Shown: positions 26,111-34,001 of the stretch, piece after piece
Layout: the number at the start of each line of letters is the position of its first letter
How positions within the stretch are numbered: the first letter of the stretch is position 1
Source: Phyllobacterium sp. OV277
GTDB taxonomy: Bacteria > Pseudomonadota > Alphaproteobacteria > Rhizobiales > Rhizobiaceae
Direction: 5' to 3'
Length of the DNA stretch: 64,000 bases
Assembly (NCBI RefSeq): GCF_900104355.1
Contig: NZ_FNIY01000002.1
Span: 930,001 to 994,000 of the forward strand
Position numbers and translations under genes: made by a program
The notes under the pieces: generated by a model
Seen by the model: the letters and a program-made list of their open reading frames with translations, nothing else
Databases searched by the model: none
Told to the model about the DNA's origin: nothing

Positions 26111-26440
26111 TTAGCGATAAATAATGATGGGCCGACGATGCACAATAATTGGCGCGGGGCGCTCGATGATCACGGTTCTTGGCCCGAATGCTTCGAGCGG
26201 AAACCAGTAACCGCGATAGAAACGGTAACCGGGCCGAAAATAGCCATAGCCGCGATGGCCGTTGTAGTAATAACCGTCGTGCCAATTATAGTAGCCGCGC
26301 CGCCAATAGACAGGCTCAGCCTGGGATTGCAGATGATCGCCCTGCATGGGCAGGAGTGGCATGGCGCTGGCGCTTTGCGCTCCGGCCAAGGTGCCGACGG
26401 CTATAAGGCCAGCAGCGATGATAGCAAGGATTGTTCTCAT
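26111..26440 (-). CDS. Small exported Tyr/Arg/Gly-rich protein
   Basis: 109 residues. A signal peptide (about 1-26, GAQSASA) is followed by an aromatic-rich mature part: YWRRGYYNWHDGYYYNGHRGYGYFRPGYRFYRGYWFPLEAFG, then a hydrophobic, basic end (TVIIERPAPIIVHRRPIIIYR). It resembles the small secreted Tyr/Arg-rich proteins common in Rhizobiales, but the BA14K cysteine motif is absent. It starts 29 bp after the DUF1501 stop and could be the last gene of that operon. Function is unknown. Confidence 0.72.
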   Translation of the reverse strand: MRTILAIIAAGLIAVGTLAGAQSASAMPLLPMQGDHLQSQAEPVYWRRGYYNWHDGYYYNGHRGYGYFRPGYRFYRGYWFPLEAFGPRTVIIERPAPIIVHRRPIIIYR

Positions 26441-26469
26441 AATAACCTCTTCTGGGGTTGGTTGATGGT

Positions 26470-27624
26470 TCAGGTGTTGATCAGTCCGTGCAGGGACCGG
26501 TCAAAGGGGCGGTTCGGAAAGAGCGTTTTCATGGTGCGCTCCGGGTCGAGGCCGAAGGTTTCAGCGGCAAGAGCCGCAATCAGCGCATCGAGATCCATGG
26601 TGGGTTTCAAATCGCGGTTTTCGTAAAGGGCGCTTGCGGCAAGGCCCGGCCAGTCGGTGAGAATGCGGCCACCTTGCACCGCTCCGCCCAGAACAAGCGC
26701 CGTGGTCGCCGTGCCGTGATCGGTTCCTCCCGTGCCATTGGCGGCGGCGGTGCGGCCAAATTCGGTTGCCACGAGGACGGTGGTCTGCTGCCAGGCATCA
26801 CCGAGCCCGTCGCGCATGGCGTCGATCATCGCATCAAGCGCCTTAAGCTGATTACCGAGCCGGTTGTCCTGCCCGCTATGGGTGTCCCAGCCGCTGGTCT
26901 CGATCATGGCAATGCGTGGACCATCGGTTCGAACCAGCGCTTCGGCAGCCGTTCTACCCGCCGCTGCTGGGTTCTGGCGTGTTTCCATGTCCTTGAAAAA
27001 GCCGCGCGCTTCCATGGCAGCGCTCCAGACAGGGTGAAACTGCTGATCCTTGTCGTAGAGTTGCGCAACCCGCAACAACAGGTCATCGGGGGCTTCGGGC
27101 AGGTTCGACGGTGCATAGGATGTAACGTCAGCCGAACCGCGCAAGGCAGCAGGTATCGTCGGGGCGAAAGCAATGGCCTTATCGGCGGATTTCGGCAGGA
27201 GCGTCACAAGCCGGTTCAGCCAGCCATCCCGGAGCTGGTAGGGGCTCGTGCCGCCGGTTTCGAGTACATTCTGGCCGTCAAAGTGCGAACGCTCACGGTA
27301 AGGCGAGGCGACGGCATGCACAAAAAGTGCCTGCCAGTTGGTATAGAGTGTTCCCATATTGCCAAGTGAGGGATGCAGAGCAAACGTGCCGTCAAGTTTG
27401 ATGGCGTCGGCGACGTCAATCGCAAGCTTGCCACGCAGTTGTGCATAGGCAGGGTCCGCATAGGGAATGACGATGTTGAGGCCATCGGCGGCACCGCGCT
27501 GGATGATGAAGACGAAGCGACGGTCGGTTGCGACATTGGCAAAGACAATGCGGGGCGCAACGAGCATCGATCCCGCACCGATTGCGGCCAGACGCAGGAA
27601 GTCACGGCGGTTGGTCATGCTCAT
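26470..27624 (-). CDS. DUF1501 protein, Tat-exported
   Basis: 384 residues. The N terminus NRRDFLRLAAIGAGSML is a twin-arginine signal. The DUF1501 body shows RRFVFIIQRGAADGLNIVIPY, ERSHFDGQNVLETGG, METSGWDTHSGQDNRLGNQL-like IETSGWDTHSGQDNRLG, TEFGRTAAANGTGGTDHGTA and VQGGRILTDWPGL, an alkaline-phosphatase/sulfatase-like fold with the DH-G metal motif. It probably works in the periplasm as a hydrolase. The start overlaps the DUF1800 stop (ATGA), and the two families are habitual neighbours. Confidence 0.88.
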   Translation of the reverse strand: MSMTNRRDFLRLAAIGAGSMLVAPRIVFANVATDRRFVFIIQRGAADGLNIVIPYADPAYAQLRGKLAIDVADAIKLDGTFALHPSLGNMGTLYTNWQALFVHAVASPYRERSHFDGQNVLETGGTSPYQLRDGWLNRLVTLLPKSADKAIAFAPTIPAALRGSADVTSYAPSNLPEAPDDLLLRVAQLYDKDQQFHPVWSAAMEARGFFKDMETRQNPAAAGRTAAEALVRTDGPRIAMIETSGWDTHSGQDNRLGNQLKALDAMIDAMRDGLGDAWQQTTVLVATEFGRTAAANGTGGTDHGTATTALVLGGAVQGGRILTDWPGLAASALYENRDLKPTMDLDALIAALAAETFGLDPERTMKTLFPNRPFDRSLHGLINT

Positions 27625-29012
27625 CTCCGTTGAAAATCCGGTGAAACAAGCAGAAGGGCGATGCCCGTCTGGATGGATTCGGCGCGGTTGATTTCCGTTG
27701 CCGTCGTGCTGCTCAGTGTGTTTCCAAGAAGATTGCTCGCCAATTCGTCCGGCTTCAGACTGCGGTCTGCCTTCGCGGCCAGCCGCTGGGATACTTCAAC
27801 CCGCCGAACGAGCGCATCTGGCGCAAGCCAGCTGGCGGCGATGTCGTCATAACCGGCGGGTGAACGCGGCAGCCATACCGGCTGGCCAAGCTGGTTCAAG
27901 AGATTGGAGAAACTGGCTTTGCCGAGATCGGGATAATCCAGACCGCGCATGGCTGAAACCAGCCACTCCCACGGCGTCTTGATCTTGGTGGCCTGTGCCA
28001 CCCACGCTTCGGGCGATTCAATGAGTGCTCTGTAAACCGTTGGCAAATCCCCGTCCGAGCTGAGAAATGCCTTGCTGACCCGATCGACAGCGGCCTTTGA
28101 GGGCGTGTCTGAGATAAAGTGGCGACAGAGTTTTGTAGCAATGTGCCGGGCGGTTGCCGGATCGCTGGCCAGATCTTTCAGAACGGCGCCCGCCTGATCT
28201 TCGCCTAATGGTCCATAGACACGGCGGCGTATCAATCGGTCACCCGGCTGATGCAGGCCGGGACGGTATTGGAAAATACCGGCCTCGCTGGTATCGGCCT
28301 TGCCGCCCATCCCTCCGGCAGACCATCCGGTCAGGGCGAGGGCAAATTCCGTTACATCCTTCTGGGTGTAGCCGGAACCGACGCCGACCGTGTGCAGCTC
28401 CATGATCTCGCGGGCGAGATTCTCGTTGATGCCCGGCAGCCCGTCGGCATTGCGCTTCCTGGCACGATTGGCAAGCAGGCTGTCGGGGCCAGCGGAGCGT
28501 ATCTGGTCGAGATAGATCAGCATGGCCGGATGCTGCTCGACGGCAAACAGCAGGTCAGTAAAGCGCCCTGTTATATGCGGGCGGATTGCCTCACGCTCAA
28601 AAGCACCCGCAAGGCTGAGCATCGGGGGATTGTCGGCTGAAACGGCGAAATGGTTCGACCAGAAATGAACGAGCGCTTCCATGAACGGTGTGGGTGTCTG
28701 CAGAGCATTGAGGCCTCGCGCATCGATCTCGCTGCGATAAAGCAGCCGGGCCGCTTTGTTCAACTCCTGCCGCAGCGCAATCTTCGCGTCGCCATCAAGC
28801 GCCTGCAGCTTTTCCCGGTCATTGGCGTAATTTGTTGCGATGTCGCGGGTGGCTTGCATCGCCGCAAAAGCTGGCGGCTGGGCTGTGTATTGCCCGATCT
28901 GATCAAGCAGCCAATGCTGCGGGTCGGATGGAAGCGGCTCGCTTGCCCGCTTGCCCAAACCAAAGCGATTGACCGCAATGGCAGCTGTCGCATCTGTTGC
29001 CGTGGTACCCAT
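27621..29012 (-). CDS. DUF1800 protein
   Basis: 463 residues of the DUF1800 family: AAIAVNRFGLGKRASEP at the N terminus, EALVHFWSNHFAVS at about 120, INENLAREIMELHTVGVGSGYTQKDVTEFALALTGW at about 195-230, and ATKLCRHFISDTPSKAAV at about 280. I chose ATG 29012 (GGAG upstream); an in-frame ATG lies 30 nt earlier. No signal peptide is evident, so export may be as a partner of the Tat-dependent DUF1501 protein, which is inference. The stop overlaps the DUF1501 ATG. Confidence 0.88.
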   Translation of the reverse strand: MGTTATDATAAIAVNRFGLGKRASEPLPSDPQHWLLDQIGQYTAQPPAFAAMQATRDIATNYANDREKLQALDGDAKIALRQELNKAARLLYRSEIDARGLNALQTPTPFMEALVHFWSNHFAVSADNPPMLSLAGAFEREAIRPHITGRFTDLLFAVEQHPAMLIYLDQIRSAGPDSLLANRARKRNADGLPGINENLAREIMELHTVGVGSGYTQKDVTEFALALTGWSAGGMGGKADTSEAGIFQYRPGLHQPGDRLIRRRVYGPLGEDQAGAVLKDLASDPATARHIATKLCRHFISDTPSKAAVDRVSKAFLSSDGDLPTVYRALIESPEAWVAQATKIKTPWEWLVSAMRGLDYPDLGKASFSNLLNQLGQPVWLPRSPAGYDDIAASWLAPDALVRRVEVSQRLAAKADRSLKPDELASNLLGNTLSSTTATEINRAESIQTGIALLLVSPDFQRR

Positions 29013-29087
29013 GGTCTTCTCCGCTCGCCGCCTGTCTGGCATCGACAGTCATTGAACGGGGGAGCCAAAAGAATCCGTCGCCGGTGC

Positions 29088-29558
29088 CTATTCTTTTTTT
29101 GCGGGCGCCTGCCTGATGATGATGTTGCGTTTTTTCAGGCCATCAATCAGTGCCTTGCGATCCTCGGGCGAAAGGCTTTCGGCGAAGGAGACGATTGTCT
29201 GTTCAATGCGGGTTCGCAGGGCGAAATCCGCTTCACGCGCTTTGGTCAATTCGGCATTGATGGCAACCGGGTCAATGACATCCTGCGCCAGCAGCCGGGC
29301 AATCTCGGTGCGGCTTGCGCGTCCGGCATCGGCCAAAGGTATATTGTCCTTGCGTGCTGCCGACAGGTTCTGGCGCAAGGTCTTCTGCTGTTCCGGCGTC
29401 AGATATTCGGCGGCAAAACGGACACCGCGTCGATTTTCCGTCGCCCAGGAATGGCCAAATGTGTGCCAGATATATCCGCCGCCAATCACGCCTCCGGCAA
29501 TGAAGACATTCAGCGCAAGCGAGGCGACGAGGAGTATATTGCGTGATCGTTCGCTCAT
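29088..29558 (-). CDS. Periplasmic CnrX/Spy-like (Metal_resist) protein
   Basis: 156 residues. One N-terminal membrane anchor (RNILLVASLALNVFIAGGVIGGGYIW, about 5-30) leads to an all-helical periplasmic domain with LTPEQQKTLRQNLSAARKD and FAESLSPEDRKALIDGLKKR, the LTP-motif pattern of the CpxP/Spy/CnrX superfamily. CnrX-type members sense nickel or cobalt and hold an anti-sigma factor inactive. It abuts the anti-sigma-like gene with no spacer. Metal ligands cannot be identified, so what it senses is open. Confidence 0.82.
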   Translation of the reverse strand: MSERSRNILLVASLALNVFIAGGVIGGGYIWHTFGHSWATENRRGVRFAAEYLTPEQQKTLRQNLSAARKDNIPLADAGRASRTEIARLLAQDVIDPVAINAELTKAREADFALRTRIEQTIVSFAESLSPEDRKALIDGLKKRNIIIRQAPAKKE

Positions 29559-29969
29559 TTACTCGTCCAGTTCATCAGAGATGTTGAAAGCGGTGACGGC
29601 ATAGGCCTGATCCTCATATCCACGGGTTTCCGCGGAGTGGATGACGCCGATGACAAGCGCGCCGGTGACAGCGCCGGCGAGGCCAATGCCCGCAAGGCCG
29701 GTGCCTTGCCACCAAAGATGTGCCCGCATCCAGCCAGACCGTGATTTGCCCGATGCGGCGATGATCCGCTCGCGCAGTGCCGCGTCCGGCTGGGCGATCT
29801 GATAGCCAGATAACAGGCTGTCGAGTTCTGCGGCTGCCTTGAGTGCGGATTGGGCAAGATCGGGATAGTCCTTGATAAAGGTGATAGCCGCTGCCTGTTC
29901 CGGCGGTGGCCATCGCCTGGTATCTGCGCCGTAGATCTCAGTCAGTTCGTGAAAACGCTCCAGTGTCAT
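29559..29969 (-). CDS. Probable anti-sigma factor, single-pass membrane protein
   Basis: 136 residues. The cytoplasmic part (about 1-80) has ERFHELTEIYGADTRRWPPPEQAAAITFI, the R-RWP pattern of small alphaproteobacterial membrane proteins encoded beside ECF sigma genes. One transmembrane segment follows (GTGLAGIGLAGAVTGALVIGVI, about 88-110) and a short periplasmic tail. No zinc-binding ZAS motif (HxxxCxxC) is present. Its start overlaps the ECF sigma stop (ATGA) and its stop abuts the CnrX-like start. The anti-sigma role is inferred from topology and position. Confidence 0.75.
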   Translation of the reverse strand: MTLERFHELTEIYGADTRRWPPPEQAAAITFIKDYPDLAQSALKAAAELDSLLSGYQIAQPDAALRERIIAASGKSRSGWMRAHLWWQGTGLAGIGLAGAVTGALVIGVIHSAETRGYEDQAYAVTAFNISDELDE

Positions 29970-30526
29970 CGGGTTTTCTCCTGTTCATCGGCCTCTTGCA
30001 AGATCGTCCGCAGATTACGGCGGGCGCGGGCCAGAAGGCTTTCCAGTGCTTCAATGCTTATATCCATGATCTCAGCCGCCTCGATATTGGTGAATTCCTG
30101 ATAATATTGCAGCACAATCGCCTCCCTTTGCCGGTCTGGCAGGGAGGCTAGGGCTTTTCTGATCCGGTCGCTTTCGTCCTGGGTTGAAAGCGTCTCTTCC
30201 GGGCCGGGTGCCGGATCAGCACGATCGGGTGCTTCGGCTACCGGCTGTTCGCGATGGCGGCGCAGCCTGTCGTAGCAGAGGTTGAGCGTCACCCGGTGCA
30301 ACCACGTATCAAAAGTCGCGCGGCCGGACTGCCATTTGCCTGCCTGACGCCAGAGCCTGACAAAGGCTTCCTGCGTTACATCTTCAGCCTCGTGCCTGTC
30401 GCCAAGCATCCGCACGGCCATGGCAAGCAGGCGCGGCAGCTTTCTTGAAACCATGGTCCTGACGGCAGCGTCGTCGTGCTGACCGATCCGGACCAGCAGT
30501 TCTTCATCCGTCTTGCGATTGTCCAA
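29966..30526 (-). CDS. ECF-family RNA polymerase sigma factor
   Basis: 186 residues. Sigma region 2 at about 20-85 (LPRLLAMAVRMLGDRHEAEDVTQEAFVRLWRQAGKWQSGRATFDTWLHRVTLNLCYDRLRR) and region 4 at about 120-170 (LPDRQREAIVLQYYQEFTNIEAAEIMDISIEALESLLARARRNLR) are joined by a Pro/Glu-rich linker. The TTG start at 30526 has no clear Shine-Dalgarno, so expression may depend on coupling with the EF-hand gene ending 18 bp upstream. It is followed by the anti-sigma-like gene with an ATGA overlap. Confidence 0.92.
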   Translation of the reverse strand: MDNRKTDEELLVRIGQHDDAAVRTMVSRKLPRLLAMAVRMLGDRHEAEDVTQEAFVRLWRQAGKWQSGRATFDTWLHRVTLNLCYDRLRRHREQPVAEAPDRADPAPGPEETLSTQDESDRIRKALASLPDRQREAIVLQYYQEFTNIEAAEIMDISIEALESLLARARRNLRTILQEADEQEKTR

Positions 30527-30544
30527 GGCTTTGCACGCTTGCCG

Positions 30545-30952
30545 TTACTCCTGCGGACTGTCTGTGGCATCCTTCTTGTGCGGATGGCGTTCTTCCTTCG
30601 ACAATTGTCCATCGGAATTCTTGTCGAGGCGCTCAAACCGCTTCTTCGACACAATATCCATTTCTGCGGCATCGATGAAGCCGTCATGATTGGTATCGAG
30701 GCGATTGAAGACTGCCGCCGGGTCGCGCTTGGCATTCTTCGGCGCCGGGCGCTTCAGCCATTCCTCAAGCGACAGCTTGCCGTCGCCATCCGTGTCAAGC
30801 TTGAGCAGCCGTGTCCGCGCCGCCGTCTGGTATTCAGCCAGCGAAATGGTGCCATCGCCGTTGGTATCCGCTTTTGGCGCGGCCATTGCCGCAGGCGCCG
30901 CCAAAGACAAGGATAAGACAGCAAGAAGAGCGGCTGGGCGTTTCAATTTCAT
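30545..30952 (-). CDS. Exported calcium-binding EF-hand protein
   Basis: 135 residues. A signal peptide (about 1-25, APAAMAA) is followed by four EF-hand loops: DTNGDGTISLAE (29-40), DTDGDGKLSLEE (53-64), DTNHDGFIDAAE (87-98) and DKNSDGQLSKEE (110-121). All keep the D-x-N/D-x-D-G spacing and a final Glu, so each should bind Ca2+. The start is set by AAGGAAAG about 6 nt before ATG 30952. It is first in an operon leading into an ECF sigma factor, suggesting that periplasmic calcium is relevant; that is inference. Confidence 0.9.
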   Translation of the reverse strand: MKLKRPAALLAVLSLSLAAPAAMAAPKADTNGDGTISLAEYQTAARTRLLKLDTDGDGKLSLEEWLKRPAPKNAKRDPAAVFNRLDTNHDGFIDAAEMDIVSKKRFERLDKNSDGQLSKEERHPHKKDATDSPQE

Positions 30953-31050
30953 AAAACTTTCCTTTCGGGAGATTGTCATCTGTATCGGCTTAAACGGCCC
31001 GAGCGGGACAATCCGTCGCTTGCAATCAAACTTTTTTGAGACCAGTGTTT

Positions 31051-31068
31051 GGGGACGACGTTGTCCCC
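31051..31068. promoter_or_regulatory. Palindrome upstream of the EF-hand/ECF operon
   Basis: GGGGACGACGTTGTCCCC pairs 8 of 9 positions and lies 99 bp upstream of the EF-hand start codon. It could be an operator or part of the operon promoter. Confidence 0.4.
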
Positions 31069-31252
31069 CCACGCAGTGCGGCTGCACAACTTCCGCGAGT
31101 GTCGCAATTGAATGACATGAACCCACTGGAATCGTTGATCTTCTCTTGAATGCGCAAAGCTGTGCAAAGTGCATAGACGGTTAACTTGATGGTTTTAGAA
31201 GGATTTTTGATTCAGCACGGGACGCCGTCCGTGCACAGGTCGCGCTACAGAA

Positions 31253-31281
31253 CTGTAACATTACTGTCATATGACTGTTAT
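31253..31281 (+). promoter_or_regulatory. Pho box (three PhoB half-site repeats) upstream of pstS
   Basis: CTGTAAC (31253), CTGTCAT (31264) and CTGTTAT (31275) occur at exact 11-bp spacing, separated by ATTA and ATGA. This is the classical Pho-box pattern. It ends 66 bp before the pstS ATG and should place the whole pst-phoU-phoB operon under PhoB control. Confidence 0.9.
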
Positions 31282-31347
31282 ATTGGTTCTATAGACGGCA
31301 GACGACGTCGGAGGCGTCACACAGTTAATCCAACAGGAGCTGCTCCT

Positions 31348-32394
31348 ATGAACAAGCTTATTTCCACCACTGCTCTGATTGCGATCTCCGTGATTGCCAC
31401 GACAGTTGGCGCATCCGCTCGTGACCAGATTCAGGTCAGCGGTTCATCCACAGTGCTGCCATATGCCAAGATCGTCGCTGAAGCTTTCGGCGAGACTTTC
31501 CCCAAGTTCAAGACTCCGGTTGTTGAATCCGGTGGTTCGGGTGCCGGCATCAAGGAATTCTGCAAGGGCGTCGGCGAAAACACCATCGACATTGCCAATT
31601 CCTCGCGTCCAATCAAGGACACAGAGTTGAAGTCTTGCGTCGATGCAGGCGTCAAGGACGTTGAAGAAATCCGTATCGGCTATGATGGCATCGTATTTGC
31701 GACCGACATCAAGGGTCCCGATTGGGCTTTGGAGCCTAAGGACGTCTACACAGCACTTGCTGCACAGATCGTTGTTGACGGCAAGCTCGTTGCCAATCCA
31801 AACACCAAGTGGAATCAGGTCAACGCCAAGCTGCCAGCTTGGGACATCGCTGCCTACATTCCTGGCGAAAAGCACGGCACCCGTGAAGTTTTCGAAGAAA
31901 AGCTGATGACTGGCGGTTGCAAAGCCACTGGCGCTGCTGATGCCATCAAGGCTGCTGGCCTTGACGAAAAGGCTGCCGCTGCTGCCTGTATCGCAATCCG
32001 CAAGGACGGCAAGGCAATCGACATCGATGGCGACTATCCAGAAACACTGGCTCGCATTGATGCCAACAAGACTGGTGTTGGCGTATTCGGCCTCGCTTTC
32101 TACGAAAACAATGCCGACAAGCTGAAGGTTGCTACCGTCAACGGCATCAAGCCAAGCACGGAAACCATTGCTACAGGCAAGTATCCGGTTTCGCGCCCGC
32201 TGTTCTTCTACGTCAAGAAGGCGCATCTCGGCGTTATTCCTGGCCTGAAGGAATATGTGGACTTCTTCCTTGCTGACCAGATGGTTGGTCCGGAAAGCCC
32301 ACTGGTAGAATACGGTCTGGTTGCTGCACCGGATGCAGAGCGTGAAGCTCAGCGCGCTGCCTTTGCCGCCGGCAAGACGATGGCTGGCAAGTAA
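31348..32394 (+). CDS. pstS: Phosphate ABC transporter, periplasmic binding protein
   Basis: 348 residues with a signal peptide (about 1-24, TVGASA). The phosphate-binding signature QVSGSSTVLPYAKIVAEAF follows at once, then ESGGSGAGIKEFCKGVGENTIDIANSSRPIK, which contributes Ser and Asp ligands. It captures phosphate in the periplasm for PstCAB. CAGGAG lies 9 nt upstream of the ATG. It is first gene of pstSCAB-phoU-phoB and sits 66 bp after three Pho-box repeats. Codon use is notably uniform, as in highly expressed genes. Confidence 0.96.
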   Translation: MNKLISTTALIAISVIATTVGASARDQIQVSGSSTVLPYAKIVAEAFGETFPKFKTPVVESGGSGAGIKEFCKGVGENTIDIANSSRPIKDTELKSCVDAGVKDVEEIRIGYDGIVFATDIKGPDWALEPKDVYTALAAQIVVDGKLVANPNTKWNQVNAKLPAWDIAAYIPGEKHGTREVFEEKLMTGGCKATGAADAIKAAGLDEKAAAAACIAIRKDGKAIDIDGDYPETLARIDANKTGVGVFGLAFYENNADKLKVATVNGIKPSTETIATGKYPVSRPLFFYVKKAHLGVIPGLKEYVDFFLADQMVGPESPLVEYGLVAAPDAEREAQRAAFAAGKTMAGK

Positions 32395-32534
32395 GCCCCA
32401 TAATTGGCGCGGTCGGGAATGCCTGTCCGCGCCAGTTCTTCTTCAGGCGGTACGCTTTTGAATCTGGTCTTCTGTTATTCGACCGCATCCATGAGCTTGC
32501 GACCTAGTTTACAGGACAGATCGGGGAAGCGTTG

Positions 32535-34001
32535 ATGTCCAGCTTATTGGTTTTAGTGATTGTCATTGCGATTGGTATTGTCGGGTTTGTTCTCGGCCGC
32601 CAGCGCGCGGTCCGCAAGGACGACAGAAGCATCAAGGCCCATTCCTTGCCGCATTATCACGGCTGGTGGGTTTTTCTGGTTTCGGTATTGCCAGCGGTTA
32701 TCTTTATTGCAGTCTGGGCGGTTGCCTCGGGCTTTTATATCGAACATCAGGCGGTTGCCAGTTTGCCTGCCCACAACGACCAGAGTGTCATTGCCAGTCA
32801 AAGTCTTGAAATCGGCATGGTCAGCGGTATCGCGCGCGGCCTCAACAAGCTGACCGATCAGGAACGTGCAAATCTGCCAACGACCTTTTCCGAATTGCGT
32901 CCGCTTCTGTCCGAGAAGGGCGTTGCCCTTGCGACGGAAGGTCAGGATTTCATGATCCCGATTGCCATTCAGTGGAACAAGAGCACGGCCCGCGCCAACA
33001 ATATCGGTGCGATAGTTGCGATTGTCCTTGCGCTGGCCGGTGCTGTTTTTGGCCTGTCAGGCGTCAATGTCCGCACGCGGGCACGCAACAATGTTGAACG
33101 GATCATTCTCGGGGCATTGCTTGCCGCCTCGACAATCGCGATCCTGACAACAGTCGGTATCGTTCTGTCGATGCTGTTCCAGACGATCACCTTCTTCCAG
33201 TCAGTGACCCCTTCCAGTTTCTTCTTCGGCACCGTATGGGATCCGCGTTTTTCCGCCGCTGGTGGTGATGCAACGCAGGGCCAGTTCGGCCTGATCCCGC
33301 TGCTTGCCGGTACGCTTTATATCGCGCTGGTCGCCATGCTCTTTGCGGTGCCCGTCGGACTCTTCGCCGCGATCTACATGGCTGAATATGCCAGCCGCAG
33401 CGTGCGCTCGGTGGTCAAGCCGCTGCTTGAAGTGCTCGCGGGCATCCCGACGATTGTCTATGGTTTCTTTGCCCTCGTCACAGTCGGGCCGTTCCTGCGT
33501 GATCTCAGCGCGGCGATCTCAGGCGGTTATCCGTTCATCATGGCACAGAGCGTGCTCACAGCCGGTATCGTCATGGGCGTGATGCTGATCCCGTTTGTCT
33601 CGTCACTGTCGGATGACATTATCACGGCAGTACCCGGTTCGTTGCGCGACGGCTCTCTCGGTCTTGGCTCGACAAAATCGGAAACGATACGCCGGGTTGT
33701 GCTTCCTGCCGCATTGCCTGGTATTGTCGGTGCGCTGCTGCTCACCGCATCGCGCGCCATTGGTGAAACCATGATCGTGGTTCTGGCCGCCGGTGTTGCC
33801 GCCAACCTCAATATCAATCCATTCGATGCCATGACGACGATTACCGTCAAGATCGTCAACCAGCTGACGGGTGATCTGGAATTCAATTCACCGCAGACGC
33901 TGGTGGCATTTGCCCTCGGCCTCACCCTTTTCTTTATCACTCTGGCGATGAACATTTTCGCGCTTTACATCGTGCGTAAGTACCGGGAGCAGTACGAATG
34001 A
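32535..34001 (+). CDS. pstC: Phosphate ABC transporter permease PstC
   Basis: 488 residues, longer than the 320-residue E. coli PstC because of an N-terminal extension of about 200 residues with three extra hydrophobic segments and a periplasmic loop, as usual in Rhizobiales. The BPD_transp_1 domain (about 245-485) shows GLFAAIYMAEYASRSVRSVVKPLLEVLAGIPTIVYGFFAL and the EAA loop SLGLGSTKSETIRRVVLPAALPGIVGA. ATG 32535 was preferred to the adjacent TTG. Its stop overlaps pstA (ATGA). Confidence 0.95.
   Translation: MSSLLVLVIVIAIGIVGFVLGRQRAVRKDDRSIKAHSLPHYHGWWVFLVSVLPAVIFIAVWAVASGFYIEHQAVASLPAHNDQSVIASQSLEIGMVSGIARGLNKLTDQERANLPTTFSELRPLLSEKGVALATEGQDFMIPIAIQWNKSTARANNIGAIVAIVLALAGAVFGLSGVNVRTRARNNVERIILGALLAASTIAILTTVGIVLSMLFQTITFFQSVTPSSFFFGTVWDPRFSAAGGDATQGQFGLIPLLAGTLYIALVAMLFAVPVGLFAAIYMAEYASRSVRSVVKPLLEVLAGIPTIVYGFFALVTVGPFLRDLSAAISGGYPFIMAQSVLTAGIVMGVMLIPFVSSLSDDIITAVPGSLRDGSLGLGSTKSETIRRVVLPAALPGIVGALLLTASRAIGETMIVVLAAGVAANLNINPFDAMTTITVKIVNQLTGDLEFNSPQTLVAFALGLTLFFITLAMNIFALYIVRKYREQYE

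Larger units (their letters stand above)
30953..31347. other. Divergent intergenic region between the EF-hand/ECF operon and pst operon
   Basis: 395 bp without a convincing gene. It holds an imperfect palindrome at 31051-31068 and the Pho-box repeats at 31253-31281. phoR, often found at this place in related genomes, is absent. Confidence 0.8.

Noticed and set aside
26458-27369. A 303-codon plus-strand frame over the DUF1501 gene
   Set aside because: Antisense to a gene with a Tat signal and conserved family motifs.
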